Origin: JAAAPF01 sp964481035
GTDB taxonomy: Bacteria > Pseudomonadota > Alphaproteobacteria > Geminicoccales > Geminicoccaceae
Assembly: GCA_964481035.1 (NCBI GenBank)
Contig: CAYZSE010000023.1
Span: forward strand, 1-29,269
DNA: 29,269 bases
Direction of reading: 5' to 3'
Shown here: one piece after another, positions 1-8,069 of the stretch
Layout of the letters: each line of letters begins with the position of its first letter
Numbering within the stretch: the first letter of the stretch is position 1
Notes under the pieces: model-generated
What the model was told of the DNA's origin: nothing
What the model saw: only the letters and a program-made list of their open reading frames with translations
Databases searched by the model: none
Made by a program: the position numbers and the translations under genes

Positions 1-270
1 ACAACCTCGGCGCCCACAAGGTCGAGGGGGTCAAGGCCGCCATCGAGGCCACCGGCGCCAGCCTCGCCTACCTGCCGCCCTGCAGCCCCGACCTCAACCC
101 CATCGAGCAGGTCTTCGCCAAGCTCAAAACCCTGCTGCGCAAGACGCAGGCCCGCACCGAGACACCCTTTGGGCCACCATCGGCAGCCTCCTCGACGCCT
201 TCCAGCCCGCGGAATGCACCAACCACATCGCCAATGCCGGATATCGTCTACCTCACCGGGAAATGCTCTG
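1..270 (+). mobile_element. IS630-family insertion sequence, decayed 3' end (transposase C-terminus plus right terminal repeat)
   Basis: Codons from position 3 give the C-terminal part of an IS630/Tc1-mariner-type DDE transposase: NLGAHK, then LPPCSPDLNPIEQVFAKLK, where the Glu of NPIEQ is the third catalytic acidic residue. After about position 160 the similarity continues in another frame (position 170 onward: WATIGSLLDAF, then AGY), so one base is missing around 155-170. The frame then runs through the element end without the usual stop, so this copy is a pseudogene or holds sequencing errors. IS630 elements can use programmed frameshifting, but normally not this close to the C-terminus. 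The right terminal repeat is seen at 251-269 (CCTCACCGGGAAATGCTCT) and closely resembles the right end of the small element at 7943-8067. The 5' part lies outside the window. Confidence 0.8.
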
Positions 271-414
271 GGCAGCTCCGACCGGCGGTGCAGGAGGCCG
301 CGCACAATGCCGTGCTCGGCCCGCGCCGAGCCCGCTGAGAACGGCGCGGGAGTGGCGAGGCGCGACGACGGCCGCTGCGTCAAAGCGGCACTCGTTGCTG
401 GTTTGTTCCAACGG

Positions 415-452
415 TTGACAGACATCAAGCGTGATGTGAACATAACAAGAAC
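415..452 (+). promoter_or_regulatory. SOS promoter with LexA box for the imuA-imuB-dnaE2 cassette
   Basis: A perfect -35 hexamer TTGACA lies at 415-420. The sequence GAACATAACAAGAAC at 438-452 is an exact GAAC-N7-GAAC direct repeat, the known alphaproteobacterial LexA operator (GTTC-N7-GTTC on the other strand). It covers the place where the -10 hexamer should be, at 17-19 bp from the -35, so LexA would block RNA polymerase directly. It lies 43 bp before the imuA start and fits the known DNA-damage induction of this cassette. Confidence 0.88.
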
Positions 453-495
453 ATAGATGATCTGCCTCACATGCCGGAGACGACCGGGCGCGCCC

Positions 496-1260
496 ATGGC
501 TCACCTCGACGATTCCCCCTCCCGCGAGGCCGATCATCGCGCCGCGCTGACGGCCGTGCGCCAAGCGCTCGCCAGGGTCGAAGGCGGCGGGTCGCCGCCG
601 GCGAGGACGGTGCCGCTCGGTGCCGGCGGCATCGACGCTCACCTGCCCGGCGGCGGCCTGAGCCTCGCCGCGCTGCACGAGATCGCGGGCGTGGGCGCGT
701 CCGGGTTCACCGCGGCGCTCGCCGGCAGGGTCGCGCGGCGGCGCCCGGGCCTGGTCGTCTGGTGCCAGCACCGCCGGCGCGTGCGCGACGAGGGCGCGCT
801 CTACGGCCCCGGCCTCGCGGCCTGCGGCCTCGCCCCCGACCGGCTCTTGCGCGTCGACGGCCGCGACGACCGGGAAACGCTGTGGGCCATGGAGGAATCC
901 CTGCGCTCGCCCGCCGCGGCCGTGGTCGTGGCCGAGGTCGAGGAGGTCGATCTCTTCCAGGCCCGCCGCCTCCAGCTCGCCGCCGAGGCCGGCGGCGCCG
1001 CGGGCCTGCTGCTGCGTCCCGTGGCGCCCCGGCTCGAGCCGAGTGCCGCGGTCACCCGCTGGCGGGTCCGGCCCGTCTTCTGTCCCTCGCCCTGGCCGGG
1101 CGAGCTCGGCCCGCTCGCCTGGAGCGCCGAGCTCTGGCGGGTCAAGGGCGCCGTGCCCTCCTGCTTCGAGGTGTACTTCGATGAGCCGACGCTACGTTTC
1201 GCTCTGGTTGCCGACCTGGCCCGTGGATCGCTTTCGGCTGCAGGCGCGGCGCGGCGGTGA
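496..1260 (+). CDS. imuA: ImuA, RecA-like accessory factor of the ImuA-ImuB-DnaE2 mutasome
   Basis: This 254-residue protein is ImuA (also called ImuA', SulA-related), a RecA-fold accessory factor needed for damage-induced mutagenesis with ImuB and DnaE2. Visible features are the LPGGGLSLAALHEIAG stretch, a degenerate nucleotide-loop region (GVGASGFT) and the strand VVWCQHRR. ATG 496 is preferred over a frame opening at 457 because the family N-terminus (AALTAVRQAL) follows it closely and the earlier start would lie almost on the LexA box. The 3' end overlaps imuB by 80 bp, which suggests translational coupling. Transcription is expected from the LexA-controlled promoter at 415-452. The assignment rests on gene order as well as sequence. 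Confidence 0.88.
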   Translation: MAHLDDSPSREADHRAALTAVRQALARVEGGGSPPARTVPLGAGGIDAHLPGGGLSLAALHEIAGVGASGFTAALAGRVARRRPGLVVWCQHRRRVRDEGALYGPGLAACGLAPDRLLRVDGRDDRETLWAMEESLRSPAAAVVVAEVEEVDLFQARRLQLAAEAGGAAGLLLRPVAPRLEPSAAVTRWRVRPVFCPSPWPGELGPLAWSAELWRVKGAVPSCFEVYFDEPTLRFALVADLARGSLSAAGAARR

Positions 1261-2701
1261 GCCCGATCACGCGGGGCGTCCCTTCGCGCTCGTCCGCCAC
1301 GAGAGCGGCGGGCCGCGCCTCTACGCGCTCGCGCCGGAGGCCGCGGCCGCGAGGCTGCGGGTGGGACACGCGCTGGCGGATGCCCGTGCCGTCTGCCCGG
1401 CGCTGATCACGGCCGACGCCGATCCGGCCCGCGACGCCCGGGCGCTCGAGGCGTTGGCGCTCTGGTGCGGCCGCTACAGCCCCTGGACCGCGCTCGACGG
1501 CGACGACGGGGTGCTGCTCGACATCACCGGCTGCGCGCACCTCGCGGGCGGCGAGGCGAGCCTCATGGCCGACCTCGAGACGCGGCTCGCCCGCCACGGC
1601 TTTCGCGTCCGCACGGCGAGTGCCGCCAACCCGGCGGCGGCCTGGGCCTGGGCCCGGTTCGGGGCGGGCGGCATGCTGGCCACCGCCCGCACCGAGACGG
1701 CCGTCCTCGCGCTTCCCGTCGCCGCGCTGCGCCTCGACGGCGCCGTCGTCCAAGGTCTCGAGCGCCTCGGCTTCAAGCGGGTGCGCGACCTCGAGGAGGT
1801 GCCGCACGCCCCTCTCGTGACCCGCTTCGGCGCCGAACCGATCGAGCGGCTGCATCGGCTCATGGGACGGATGACGACCCCGTTCACGAGCCTCGCGCCC
1901 CCCGCCCGGCACGCCGTCCGCCTCGCCTGGGCCGAGCCCTTGGGCACGACCGAGGGCATCGAGGCGGCCTTGCGCGACGCCCTCGCCCAGCTCTGCTCCG
2001 AGCTCGAGCGGGCCCGGGCCGGCGTCCGCCTGCTGCGGCTCGAGCTCGCCCGGCTCGACGGCGCCCTGCACCGGCTCGAGGCCCGCACCGCCGCCGCCAG
2101 CCGCGATGCGCGCGCGCTGTTCCGCCTCCTGCGCGACGACCTCGACGGCCTCGATCTCGGCTTCGGCATCGAGTGCCTGCGGCTCGCCGCCGCCGTCGTC
2201 GAGCCGCTCGGGGCGCGCCAGCTCGCGGTCGAGGGCGGCGACGGCGGCGACCGTGCGGCGGCCGCGGCCGAGCTCGTCGCCCGCCTCGCGCAGCGTCTGG
2301 GTGCGACACGGGTGTGCCGACTGCGCGCCCGCGACAGCCATTGGCCCGAGCGCGCCGTCCTCGCCGTGCCGGCGCTCGAAGCCGGCTCCGCGCCCCGGGC
2401 TTGGCCGCAGCGCGGGGCGCGACCGCTGCGGCTGCTCGCCGAGCCGCGGGCGCTGGGCGCGGTCGCCGAGGTGCCCGACGGCGCGCCGCGGCGTCTGCGG
2501 CTCGACGGCGGGCTGGTGGCGGTCGCCGCCGCGGCCGGGCCCGAGCGGATCGAGCCCGAATGGTGGCGCGACGCCACGTCCCTGCCACGCGACTACCACC
2601 GCCTCGAGCTCGCCGACGGCCGCCGGCTCTGGGTGCGCCGCGAGGGCCGGTTCGGCACCGGCACGCCACCCCGCTGGACCCTCGACGGCGTCTTCGCCTG
2701 A
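1181..2701 (+). CDS. imuB: ImuB, catalytically inactive Y-family polymerase-like adaptor
   Basis: This 506-residue protein starts MSRRYVSLWLPTWPVDRF, the hallmark of ImuB. It has the Y-family fold, but the N-terminal metal-binding Asp is replaced in the SLWLPTWP stretch and the usual S-x-D-E palm motif reads ALDGDDGVLLDITG, so it should not polymerise DNA. In characterised systems ImuB is a hub that binds ImuA, DnaE2 and the sliding clamp; QLAVE near residue 347 is a candidate clamp-binding motif (inference). The C-terminus (RRLWVRREG, then RWTLDGVFA) is typical and complete. ATG 1181 lies inside imuA. dnaE2 follows after 145 bp. Confidence 0.92.
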   Translation: MSRRYVSLWLPTWPVDRFRLQARRGGEPDHAGRPFALVRHESGGPRLYALAPEAAAARLRVGHALADARAVCPALITADADPARDARALEALALWCGRYSPWTALDGDDGVLLDITGCAHLAGGEASLMADLETRLARHGFRVRTASAANPAAAWAWARFGAGGMLATARTETAVLALPVAALRLDGAVVQGLERLGFKRVRDLEEVPHAPLVTRFGAEPIERLHRLMGRMTTPFTSLAPPARHAVRLAWAEPLGTTEGIEAALRDALAQLCSELERARAGVRLLRLELARLDGALHRLEARTAAASRDARALFRLLRDDLDGLDLGFGIECLRLAAAVVEPLGARQLAVEGGDGGDRAAAAAELVARLAQRLGATRVCRLRARDSHWPERAVLAVPALEAGSAPRAWPQRGARPLRLLAEPRALGAVAEVPDGAPRRLRLDGGLVAVAAAAGPERIEPEWWRDATSLPRDYHRLELADGRRLWVRREGRFGTGTPPRWTLDGVFA

Positions 2702-2846
2702 CCGCCCGCGCCGTGCCCTCATTCACACGTCGATCCATTTCCGGTCTCGTCACAACCGATCGCCGCGTCCTCGTTCGCGCGGGGAGCACCGCGTTCGCGG
2801 CATCGCTCGTCGATGTCGCCGACGTCGGTCGCGGCTGAAGGCGCCC

Positions 2847-5800
2847 ATGCCGGCCTACGCCGAGCTTCAGGTCACGACCAACTTCACCTTCCTCGAGGGC
2901 GGCGCGCATCCCGAGGAACTGGTCGCGCGCGCGGCCGAGCTCGGTCTCGCAGCGATCGCCGTGACCGACCGCAACAGCTGCGCCGGCCTCGTCCGCGCGC
3001 ACGTCACCGCCAAGGCGCTGGGCCTGCGCCTCGTGCCCGGCGTGCGGCTCGACTTCGCCTGCGGCCGCTCGCTCCTCGCCTGGCCGATCGACCGGCCGGC
3101 CTACGCGCGCCTGACGCGGCTCGTCTCCGAGGGCCGGCGCCGCGCGCCGAAGGGTGCCTGCCATCTCACCCTCGACGACCTCTACGCCGACGCCGCCGCG
3201 GGCCTGATGGTCGCGGCCCTCGTTCCGCGCGCGCCCGACGGCACCTTCAAGGACTGGCTCGAGGAACTTCGCAGCGTCTTCTCCGATCGTGCGCATCTCG
3301 CGGCCTCGCCCCGCTTCGACGGCCGCGACCGCGCCCGCTTCGCCAGGCTCCAGGACCTCGCCCGCAAGACCGAATGCCGGCTCGTGGCGACGGGCGACGT
3401 GCTCTACCACGTCGCCGAGCGGCGGCCCTTGCAGGACGTCCTCACCTGCATCCGCGCGCATGTCACCCTCGACCAGGCGGGCTCGCGTCTGCAACCGAAC
3501 GCCGAGCGCCACCTCAAGGGCGCGGCCGAGATGGCGCGGCTCTTCGCCGACCACCCGGACGCGCTCCGGGCCGGCCTCGAGATCGCCGAGCGCTGCGCCT
3601 TCTCCCTCGACGAGCTCGCCTACGACTACCCCGTGCCCGCGAGCTACGGTGGCCTGAGCCCGCAGCAGGAACTCGAGCGGCGGGCCTGGGAAGGGGCGAG
3701 GCGGCGCTATCCCCAAGGGCTCACCGCCAAGGTCGAGGCGCAGATCCGCCACGAGCTGAAGCTCATCGCCGAGCTCGACTACGCGCCCTATTTCCTCACC
3801 GTCGACGACATCGTCCGTTTCGCCCGCTCGCGCGACATCCTCTGCCAGGGTCGCGGCTCGGCGGCGAACTCGGCGGTCTGCTACTGCCTCGGCGTCACCG
3901 CCGTCGATCCGGCGCGCATGGATCTCCTCTTCGAACGCTTCGTCTCGGCGGCCCGTAACGAGCCGCCCGACATCGACGTCGACTTCGAGCACGAGCGCCG
4001 CGAGGAGGTCATCCAGCACATCTACGCGACCTACGGCCGCGAGCACGCGGGCCTCGCCGCCACCGTCATCCGCTACCGCGCCCGCTCGGCGATCCGCGAG
4101 GTCGGCAAGGCCATGGGGCTCTCGCTCGACGCCGTGGACGCCCTCGCCCGCACCGTCTGGGGCTGGTCCAGCGATGGTCTCGAGCCCGCCAAGCTCGAGG
4201 ATTCGGGCCTCGATGTGACCGACCGCACGATCGCCACGGCGATCGACCTCGCCCGGCAGCTCATCGGCTTCCCGCGCCACCTCTCCCAGCACGTCGGCGG
4301 CTTCGTCATCGCCAAGTCGCGGCTCGACGAGCTCGTCCCGATCGAGAACGCGGCGATGGCTGATCGCACCGTCGTCGAGTGGGACAAGGACGACCTCGAC
4401 GCGCTCGGCATGCTCAAGATCGACGTCCTCGCCCTCGGCATGCTCACCTGCATCCGCCGCGCCCTCGATCTCCTGCGGGCGCACAAGGGGATCGACCACG
4501 ACCTCGCCTCGATCCCGCCCGAGGACCCGCTCACCTACGCCATGATCTCCAACGCCGACACGGTCGGCGTCTTCCAGATCGAGAGCCGAGCCCAGATGCA
4601 GATGCTGCCGCGGCTGCGCCCGCGGACCTTCTACGACCTCGTCATCGAGGTGGCGATCGTGCGGCCGGGACCGATCCAGGGCGACATGGTCCACCCCTAT
4701 CTGCGCCGCCGGGCCGGCGAGGAGCCGATCACCTTTCCCTCCGACGACCTCAAGCAGGTCCTCGGCAAGACCCTCGGCGTGCCGATCTTTCAAGAGCAGG
4801 CGATGAAGATCGCCATCGTCGCCGCCGGCTTCACGCCCACCGAGGCCGACGAGCTGCGCCGCTCGATGGCGTCCTTCCGCAAGAACGGCAAGCTCGAGCA
4901 GTTCCACCAGAAGCTCGTCGCGGGGATGACCGCGCGCGGCTATGCGTCCGACTTCGCCGAGCGCTGCTTTCAGCAGATCGAGGGCTTCGGCTATTACGGC
5001 TTTCCGGAGAGCCACGCGGCGAGCTTCGCGCACCTCGTCTACGTCTCGGCCTGGCTCAAGTGCCACCACCCGGACGTCTTCGCGGCCGCGCTCTTGAACG
5101 CCCAGCCGATGGGCTTCTACGGCCCCGCGCAGATCGTCCGCGACGCCCGCGAGCACGACGTCGAGGTCCGGCCCGTCGACGTCAACTGGTCGACCTGGGA
5201 CAACGGCCTCGAGGAACGCCCAAAGAGCGCCGCGGGCCCCCGCCACGCGCTGCGGCTGGGCTTTCGCCAGGCCAAGGGACTGCGCCAGGGCGCCATGGAG
5301 CGCCTGATCGCGGCCCGCGAGGCCACGGGCGACTTCAGCGACGTCCACGACCTGCAGCGGCGCGCCGCACTCGACACGGCGACCCTGGAGCGGCTCGCCG
5401 AGGCGGACGCCATGGGCTCGTTGAACCTCGCCCGCCGCCAGGCGCTCTGGGCGGTCAAGGCGCTGCGGGACCGCCCCCTGCCGCTCTTCGACCACGCCGA
5501 GCTGAGCGCGCCCGCCGGCTCCAACCGCCCGCCCCTCTTCGCCGAGCCGCGGGTCGAGCTGGCGCCGATGCCGTTGGGCGAGGAGGTCGTCGAGGACTAT
5601 GCCTGGCTGCGGCTCTCCTTGAAGGCGCACCCCTGCGCGGTCCTGCGCCCGCTGCTCGCCCGCGACGGCTGGCAGAGCTGCGGCGCCATCGAGGACGCGC
5701 GGGACCGCCAGCCCTTCCGGACGGCGGGGCTCGTCCTCATCCGCCAGCGGCCCGGCTCGGCCAAGGGCGTCGTCTTCTCGACCCTCGAGGACGACACCGG

Positions 5801-6016
5801 CATCGTGAACCTCGTCATCTGGCCCAAGCTCCTCGACCGCTACCGGCCGATCGTCATGGCGGCGCGGCTTCTCGGCTGCGAGGGGCAGGTCCAACGCCAG
5901 GCTCAGGTCGTCCACCTGGTCGCGCACCGGCTCGTCGACCTCACCGACCGGCTCGCCCTGCTCACCGGCGACGCCCACGCGGCGCATCAGGCCGTCGATG
6001 GCGCCATGAGCCACGC
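2847..6016 (+). CDS. dnaE2: DnaE2 (ImuC), error-prone DNA polymerase III alpha subunit, 3' end lost in an assembly gap
   Basis: DnaE2 is the polymerase of the ImuA-ImuB-DnaE2 translesion system. It starts with the canonical MPAYAELQVTTNFTFLEGG and a PHP domain (about residues 1-270). Polymerase motifs are PPDIDVDFE, with the metal-binding Asp pair at residues 377 and 379, and LGMLKIDVLALG, with the third Asp at 526. The tandem helix-hairpin-helix region (EGFGYYGFPESHAASFA) and an OB-fold (KGVVFSTLEDDTGIVNLVIW, near 970-990) follow. About 1056 residues are visible, and then the 100-N gap removes the expected last few dozen. The frame appears to read on after the gap, but that is an artefact of the N-run: the sequence beyond belongs to another protein. 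The 145 bp before it hold no LexA box of the correct spacing, so it is probably co-transcribed with imuAB. Confidence 0.95.
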
Positions 6017-6116
6017 NNNNNNNNNNNNNNNNNNNNNNNNNNNNNNNNNNNNNNNNNNNNNNNNNNNNNNNNNNNNNNNNNNNNNNNNNNNNNNNNNNNN
6101 NNNNNNNNNNNNNNNN
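6017..6116. other. Assembly gap (100 Ns)
   Basis: Exactly 100 undetermined bases, the usual placeholder for a scaffold join of unknown length. The true distance is unknown. The join separates dnaE2 from the accessory stretch at 6117-8614, and adjacency across it should not be used as gene-context evidence. Confidence 0.98.
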
Positions 6117-6146
6117 GCGCCGTGCGGCAAGCCCAAGGCGCTATCC

Positions 6147-6566
6147 ATGGCCGATCATCAGCGGCCGCCTTACTCGATCTGTGAGCGCTGCCCCCACGAC
6201 ACACGTCTCTGCCTCGCCGACTATTGGCGTAGCGTCCCCTGCGGCCGCGAGCATGTCGAGCTGCGCTTCACCTGCCCGTTCATCGAAATCGGCTTCACCA
6301 CCGAAATCGCCGGCCTCGCTCCCTGGCGGCTCACCGATCTCGGCTACAGTGCCGAGGGTCACGCCCGCGGCACGGTCGCCATCGCCGACACCCACGCGAG
6401 CCCGCCGGGCGAGACCCTGCGCGAGGTCGCCCGCATGTTTCAGAACCGTGGGTGGTTCCGCACCGTCGAGACCAAGACCATCGCGGCGGCGCTGGAGAGC
6501 GCGTATCACGCCCACATCTTCGTCGACCTCGCGACATCGCCGCCGCGGCAGCGCTTGGCCGCCTGA
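6147..6566 (+). CDS. Small cysteine-cluster protein of unknown function, paralog A
   Basis: This 139-residue soluble protein belongs to no family I recognise. It carries C12-x2-C15-P-H17-D, C22-L-A, C32 and C43-P, a spacing that suggests a metal (zinc) site. A second conserved block, RGWFRTVETKTIAAALESAYHA, lies near the C-terminus. The same two blocks occur in the protein at 7582-7944, so the two are paralogs. ATG 6147 is the first in-frame start after the gap; the reading frame is open back into the Ns, so a longer N-terminus is possible. There is no signal peptide or membrane segment. The protein may be a transcription- or nucleic-acid-related zinc protein, but nothing in the sequence proves that. 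Confidence 0.7.
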   Translation: MADHQRPPYSICERCPHDTRLCLADYWRSVPCGREHVELRFTCPFIEIGFTTEIAGLAPWRLTDLGYSAEGHARGTVAIADTHASPPGETLREVARMFQNRGWFRTVETKTIAAALESAYHAHIFVDLATSPPRQRLAA

Positions 6567-6856
6567 AACCGTACGGCTCACGCGCCGGCGCCCGAGTTCG
6601 TCGCCGCGCGGCCGTCCTCAGCGCCGCCACGGTGTCGCCGATCGCGCGGGAAGCCCACCGGCGCGAACACACGGCTCGCCTGCAGGCCTGCCATCGCTCG
6701 CCAGCGCCGGGACCGCGTCGCGGTGCCTGCGAGCGCACTTGCCACCCGATGCCGCCGATCAACCCACCCGTTGCCCAACGCCATGAGGTGGCCAAGCCAC
6801 GGGGCGGCTCATCGAGCCGTTCGCGGGCCGCACCGCCCAGAGGCTCCCGCATGACG
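6567..6856. other. Non-coding stretch between paralog A and the cspA terminator
   Basis: No convincing gene is seen. The open frames crossing this stretch are rich in Arg, Pro and Ser, as expected of high-GC non-coding DNA, and lack recognisable motifs. The right edge contains the cspA terminator, which reads leftward. Confidence 0.6.
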
Positions 6857-6891
6857 AAAACGGCCGGCGCCCGAAGAGAAGGTGCCGGCCG
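6857..6891 (-). terminator. Intrinsic terminator of cspA
   Basis: Positions 6861-6871 and 6881-6891 form an 11-bp stem with one G-U pair and a 9-nt loop. In the leftward direction the stem is followed by a short U run (TTTT at 6860-6857). It lies 35 bp past the cspA stop codon at the correct orientation. Confidence 0.85.
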
Positions 6892-6926
6892 CTCGTTCGT
6901 CCCACGCAGGGCGCGGCGACGTCGCC

Positions 6927-7136
6927 TCAGAGTGCCTGCAGGTTCTCGGCGGACGACTTCCCGCGCTTGGGATCCGTACGCTCCTCGAAGCCGATCTTCT
7001 GGCCGTCGCGGAGCGTGCCGAGACCGGCGCGCTCGACCGCGGAAATGTGCACGAAGACGTCCTTCCCGCCGTCGTCGGGCTGAATGAAACCATAACCTTT
7101 GGTGGCGTTGAACCACTTGACCGTTCCGGTCGCCAT
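6927..7136 (-). CDS. cspA: Cold-shock protein, CspA family
   Basis: This 69-residue single cold-shock domain binds single-stranded RNA/DNA and acts as an RNA chaperone. It begins MATGTVKWFNATKGYGFI, which includes RNP1 (KGYGFI), and continues with RNP2 (VFVHI) and ERTDPKRGKSSAENLQAL at the end. The frame is open further upstream, but MATGTVKWFN is the family N-terminus and lies behind an AAAGGA ribosome-binding site. It is a single-gene unit with its own terminator and a likely promoter about 125 nt upstream. The paralog family name is generic: genomes of this type usually hold several csp copies, and cold inducibility is not shown. Confidence 0.95.
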   Translation of the reverse strand: MATGTVKWFNATKGYGFIQPDDGGKDVFVHISAVERAGLGTLRDGQKIGFEERTDPKRGKSSAENLQAL

Positions 7137-7581
7137 GACCGTCGTCCTTTCAGAACTGTGCTCGCCCGACCCCTTGCCGAACGTAGACCGCCAAACCTTG
7201 ACGCGCACGCAGCCGAAATCGCGATGTAACGGTCGGTGACGGCTCAAAGGAAACTTGACGCTGCCGTGTTATCCCTCAGGTCCTCCGACGACGCAAGTCC
7301 CTCCGATCCACGCCTTACCGAGGCGTTAGGTTGTCTTCGACAGATGCCCCCATGTGCATCCCGGCGCGGCCGCGGCGCGCGTCGCAGACGCTCGCAGCGA
7401 CGTTGGCGAGATCAGATAGCAAAGGCACGATCTCGAGACGGCTACCGAAGGCTGCGACGCACCGGCGATCAGGCGGATCCGTGCCGTCAGGACTGGATCT
7501 CGGTCGGCCTCGACGTTACGCCAAGACCGCGACATTATGTCGCGGACATCGACAGCGCACCCTCGGGGGGGATGGCACGCC
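7137..7581. other. Intergenic region: cspA leader and promoter, nothing else recognised
   Basis: This stretch holds the cspA leader and candidate promoter on the minus strand and the start region of paralog B on the plus strand (a G run at 7565-7571 just before its ATG). The other open frames are low-complexity, without motifs. Confidence 0.55.
7268..7296 (-). promoter_or_regulatory. Candidate cspA promoter
   Basis: Reading leftward, TTGCGT (7296-7291), a 17-bp spacer and GATAAC (7273-7268) make a plausible sigma-70-type promoter. Transcription would start near 7261 and leave an untranslated leader of about 125 nt, a length usual for cold-shock genes. The hexamers are only moderate matches. 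Confidence 0.4.
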
Positions 7582-7944
7582 ATGATCGATACATCGCCAT
7601 CGTGCGACGTCTGCCCGCATGACGCGCATCGCTGCCTCGCGGAGGGCTGGCGGGTCGTCGACCGTGTCGGTGGCACGTTTCGGCTCCGTTTCTCGTGCCC
7701 GCGCGTCGCCGTGGCGCTCAAAGCCACCCACGCCGGCATCGGACGACGGCACGTCGTCGACGACGGCGTCGTGCCCGGCGGCATCGACGTCGCACGCGGC
7801 CTCAGCGCGTATCCGACGGCCCTGTATCATGCCGCCGACGCCTCTCACGACCGAGGCTACTTCCGCCCGCTCGACCGCGAGGCCATCGCCGCGACCATGG
7901 CGGCGGCCTATGTCGCGCGATTTTCGGCCTCGTCGCCGCGCTAG
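7582..7944 (+). CDS. Small cysteine-cluster protein of unknown function, paralog B
   Basis: This 120-residue protein is a paralog of the one at 6147-6566. It shares C8-x2-C11-P-H13-D, C18-L-A, W-R, L-R-F-(S/T)-C39-P, and the C-terminal block RGYFRPLDREAIAATMAAAYVAR. The central part (residues 45-90) differs, so the copies are old duplicates or were acquired separately. Only four Cys and one His are common to both, and these are the best candidates for metal ligands. ATG 7582 is preferred over an earlier in-frame start because the conserved block begins seven residues in and a G-rich Shine-Dalgarno-like run precedes it. Its stop codon is the left junction of the palindromic element at 7943. 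Confidence 0.65.
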   Translation: MIDTSPSCDVCPHDAHRCLAEGWRVVDRVGGTFRLRFSCPRVAVALKATHAGIGRRHVVDDGVVPGGIDVARGLSAYPTALYHAADASHDRGYFRPLDREAIAATMAAAYVARFSASSPR

Positions 7945-8067
7945 CGCGTTTCCCGAAATGCTTGACCATGCCGCACCCCCGCCCGGCCGCCCATGGCAGC
8001 GTAACCTCGTGGGCGGCCGGGCGGGGGTGCGGGATGGGCGTAGATCAACCTCACCGGGAAACGCGCT
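7943..8067. mobile_element. IS630-type MITE with a long internal palindrome
   Basis: The ends are 13-bp perfect inverted repeats: AGCGCGTTTCCCG at 7943-7955 and its complement at 8055-8067. The flanks TA (7942-7943) and TG (8067-8068) fit a TA target duplication with one mutated copy, as IS630/Tc1-mariner elements make. Inside, 7971-7993 and 8010-8032 form a perfect 23-bp inverted repeat around a 16-nt loop. There is no transposase. The right end (ATCAACCTCACCGGGAAAC) matches the right end of the IS630 fragment at 251-269 in nearly all positions, so an element of that kind could have mobilised it. Confidence 0.8.
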
Positions 8068-8069
8068 GA

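Noticed and set aside
314..331. GCTCGGC/GCCGAGC hairpin between the IS fragment and imuA
   Set aside because: A 7-bp stem without a T run on either side and no gene that it would end; expected by chance at this GC content.
405..417. Second LexA-like half-site pair (GTTC, then GTTG)
   Set aside because: The spacing is 5 bp rather than 7 and the second half-site is imperfect.
2702..2846. Separate LexA box for dnaE2
   Set aside because: GTTC copies are present but 16 bp apart, not 7, so no valid operator is seen.
1884..6014. Very long minus-strand open frame opposite imuB and dnaE2
   Set aside because: It is the antisense shadow of strongly supported genes in GC-rich DNA, with Arg/Glu/Asp-rich repeats and no motifs.
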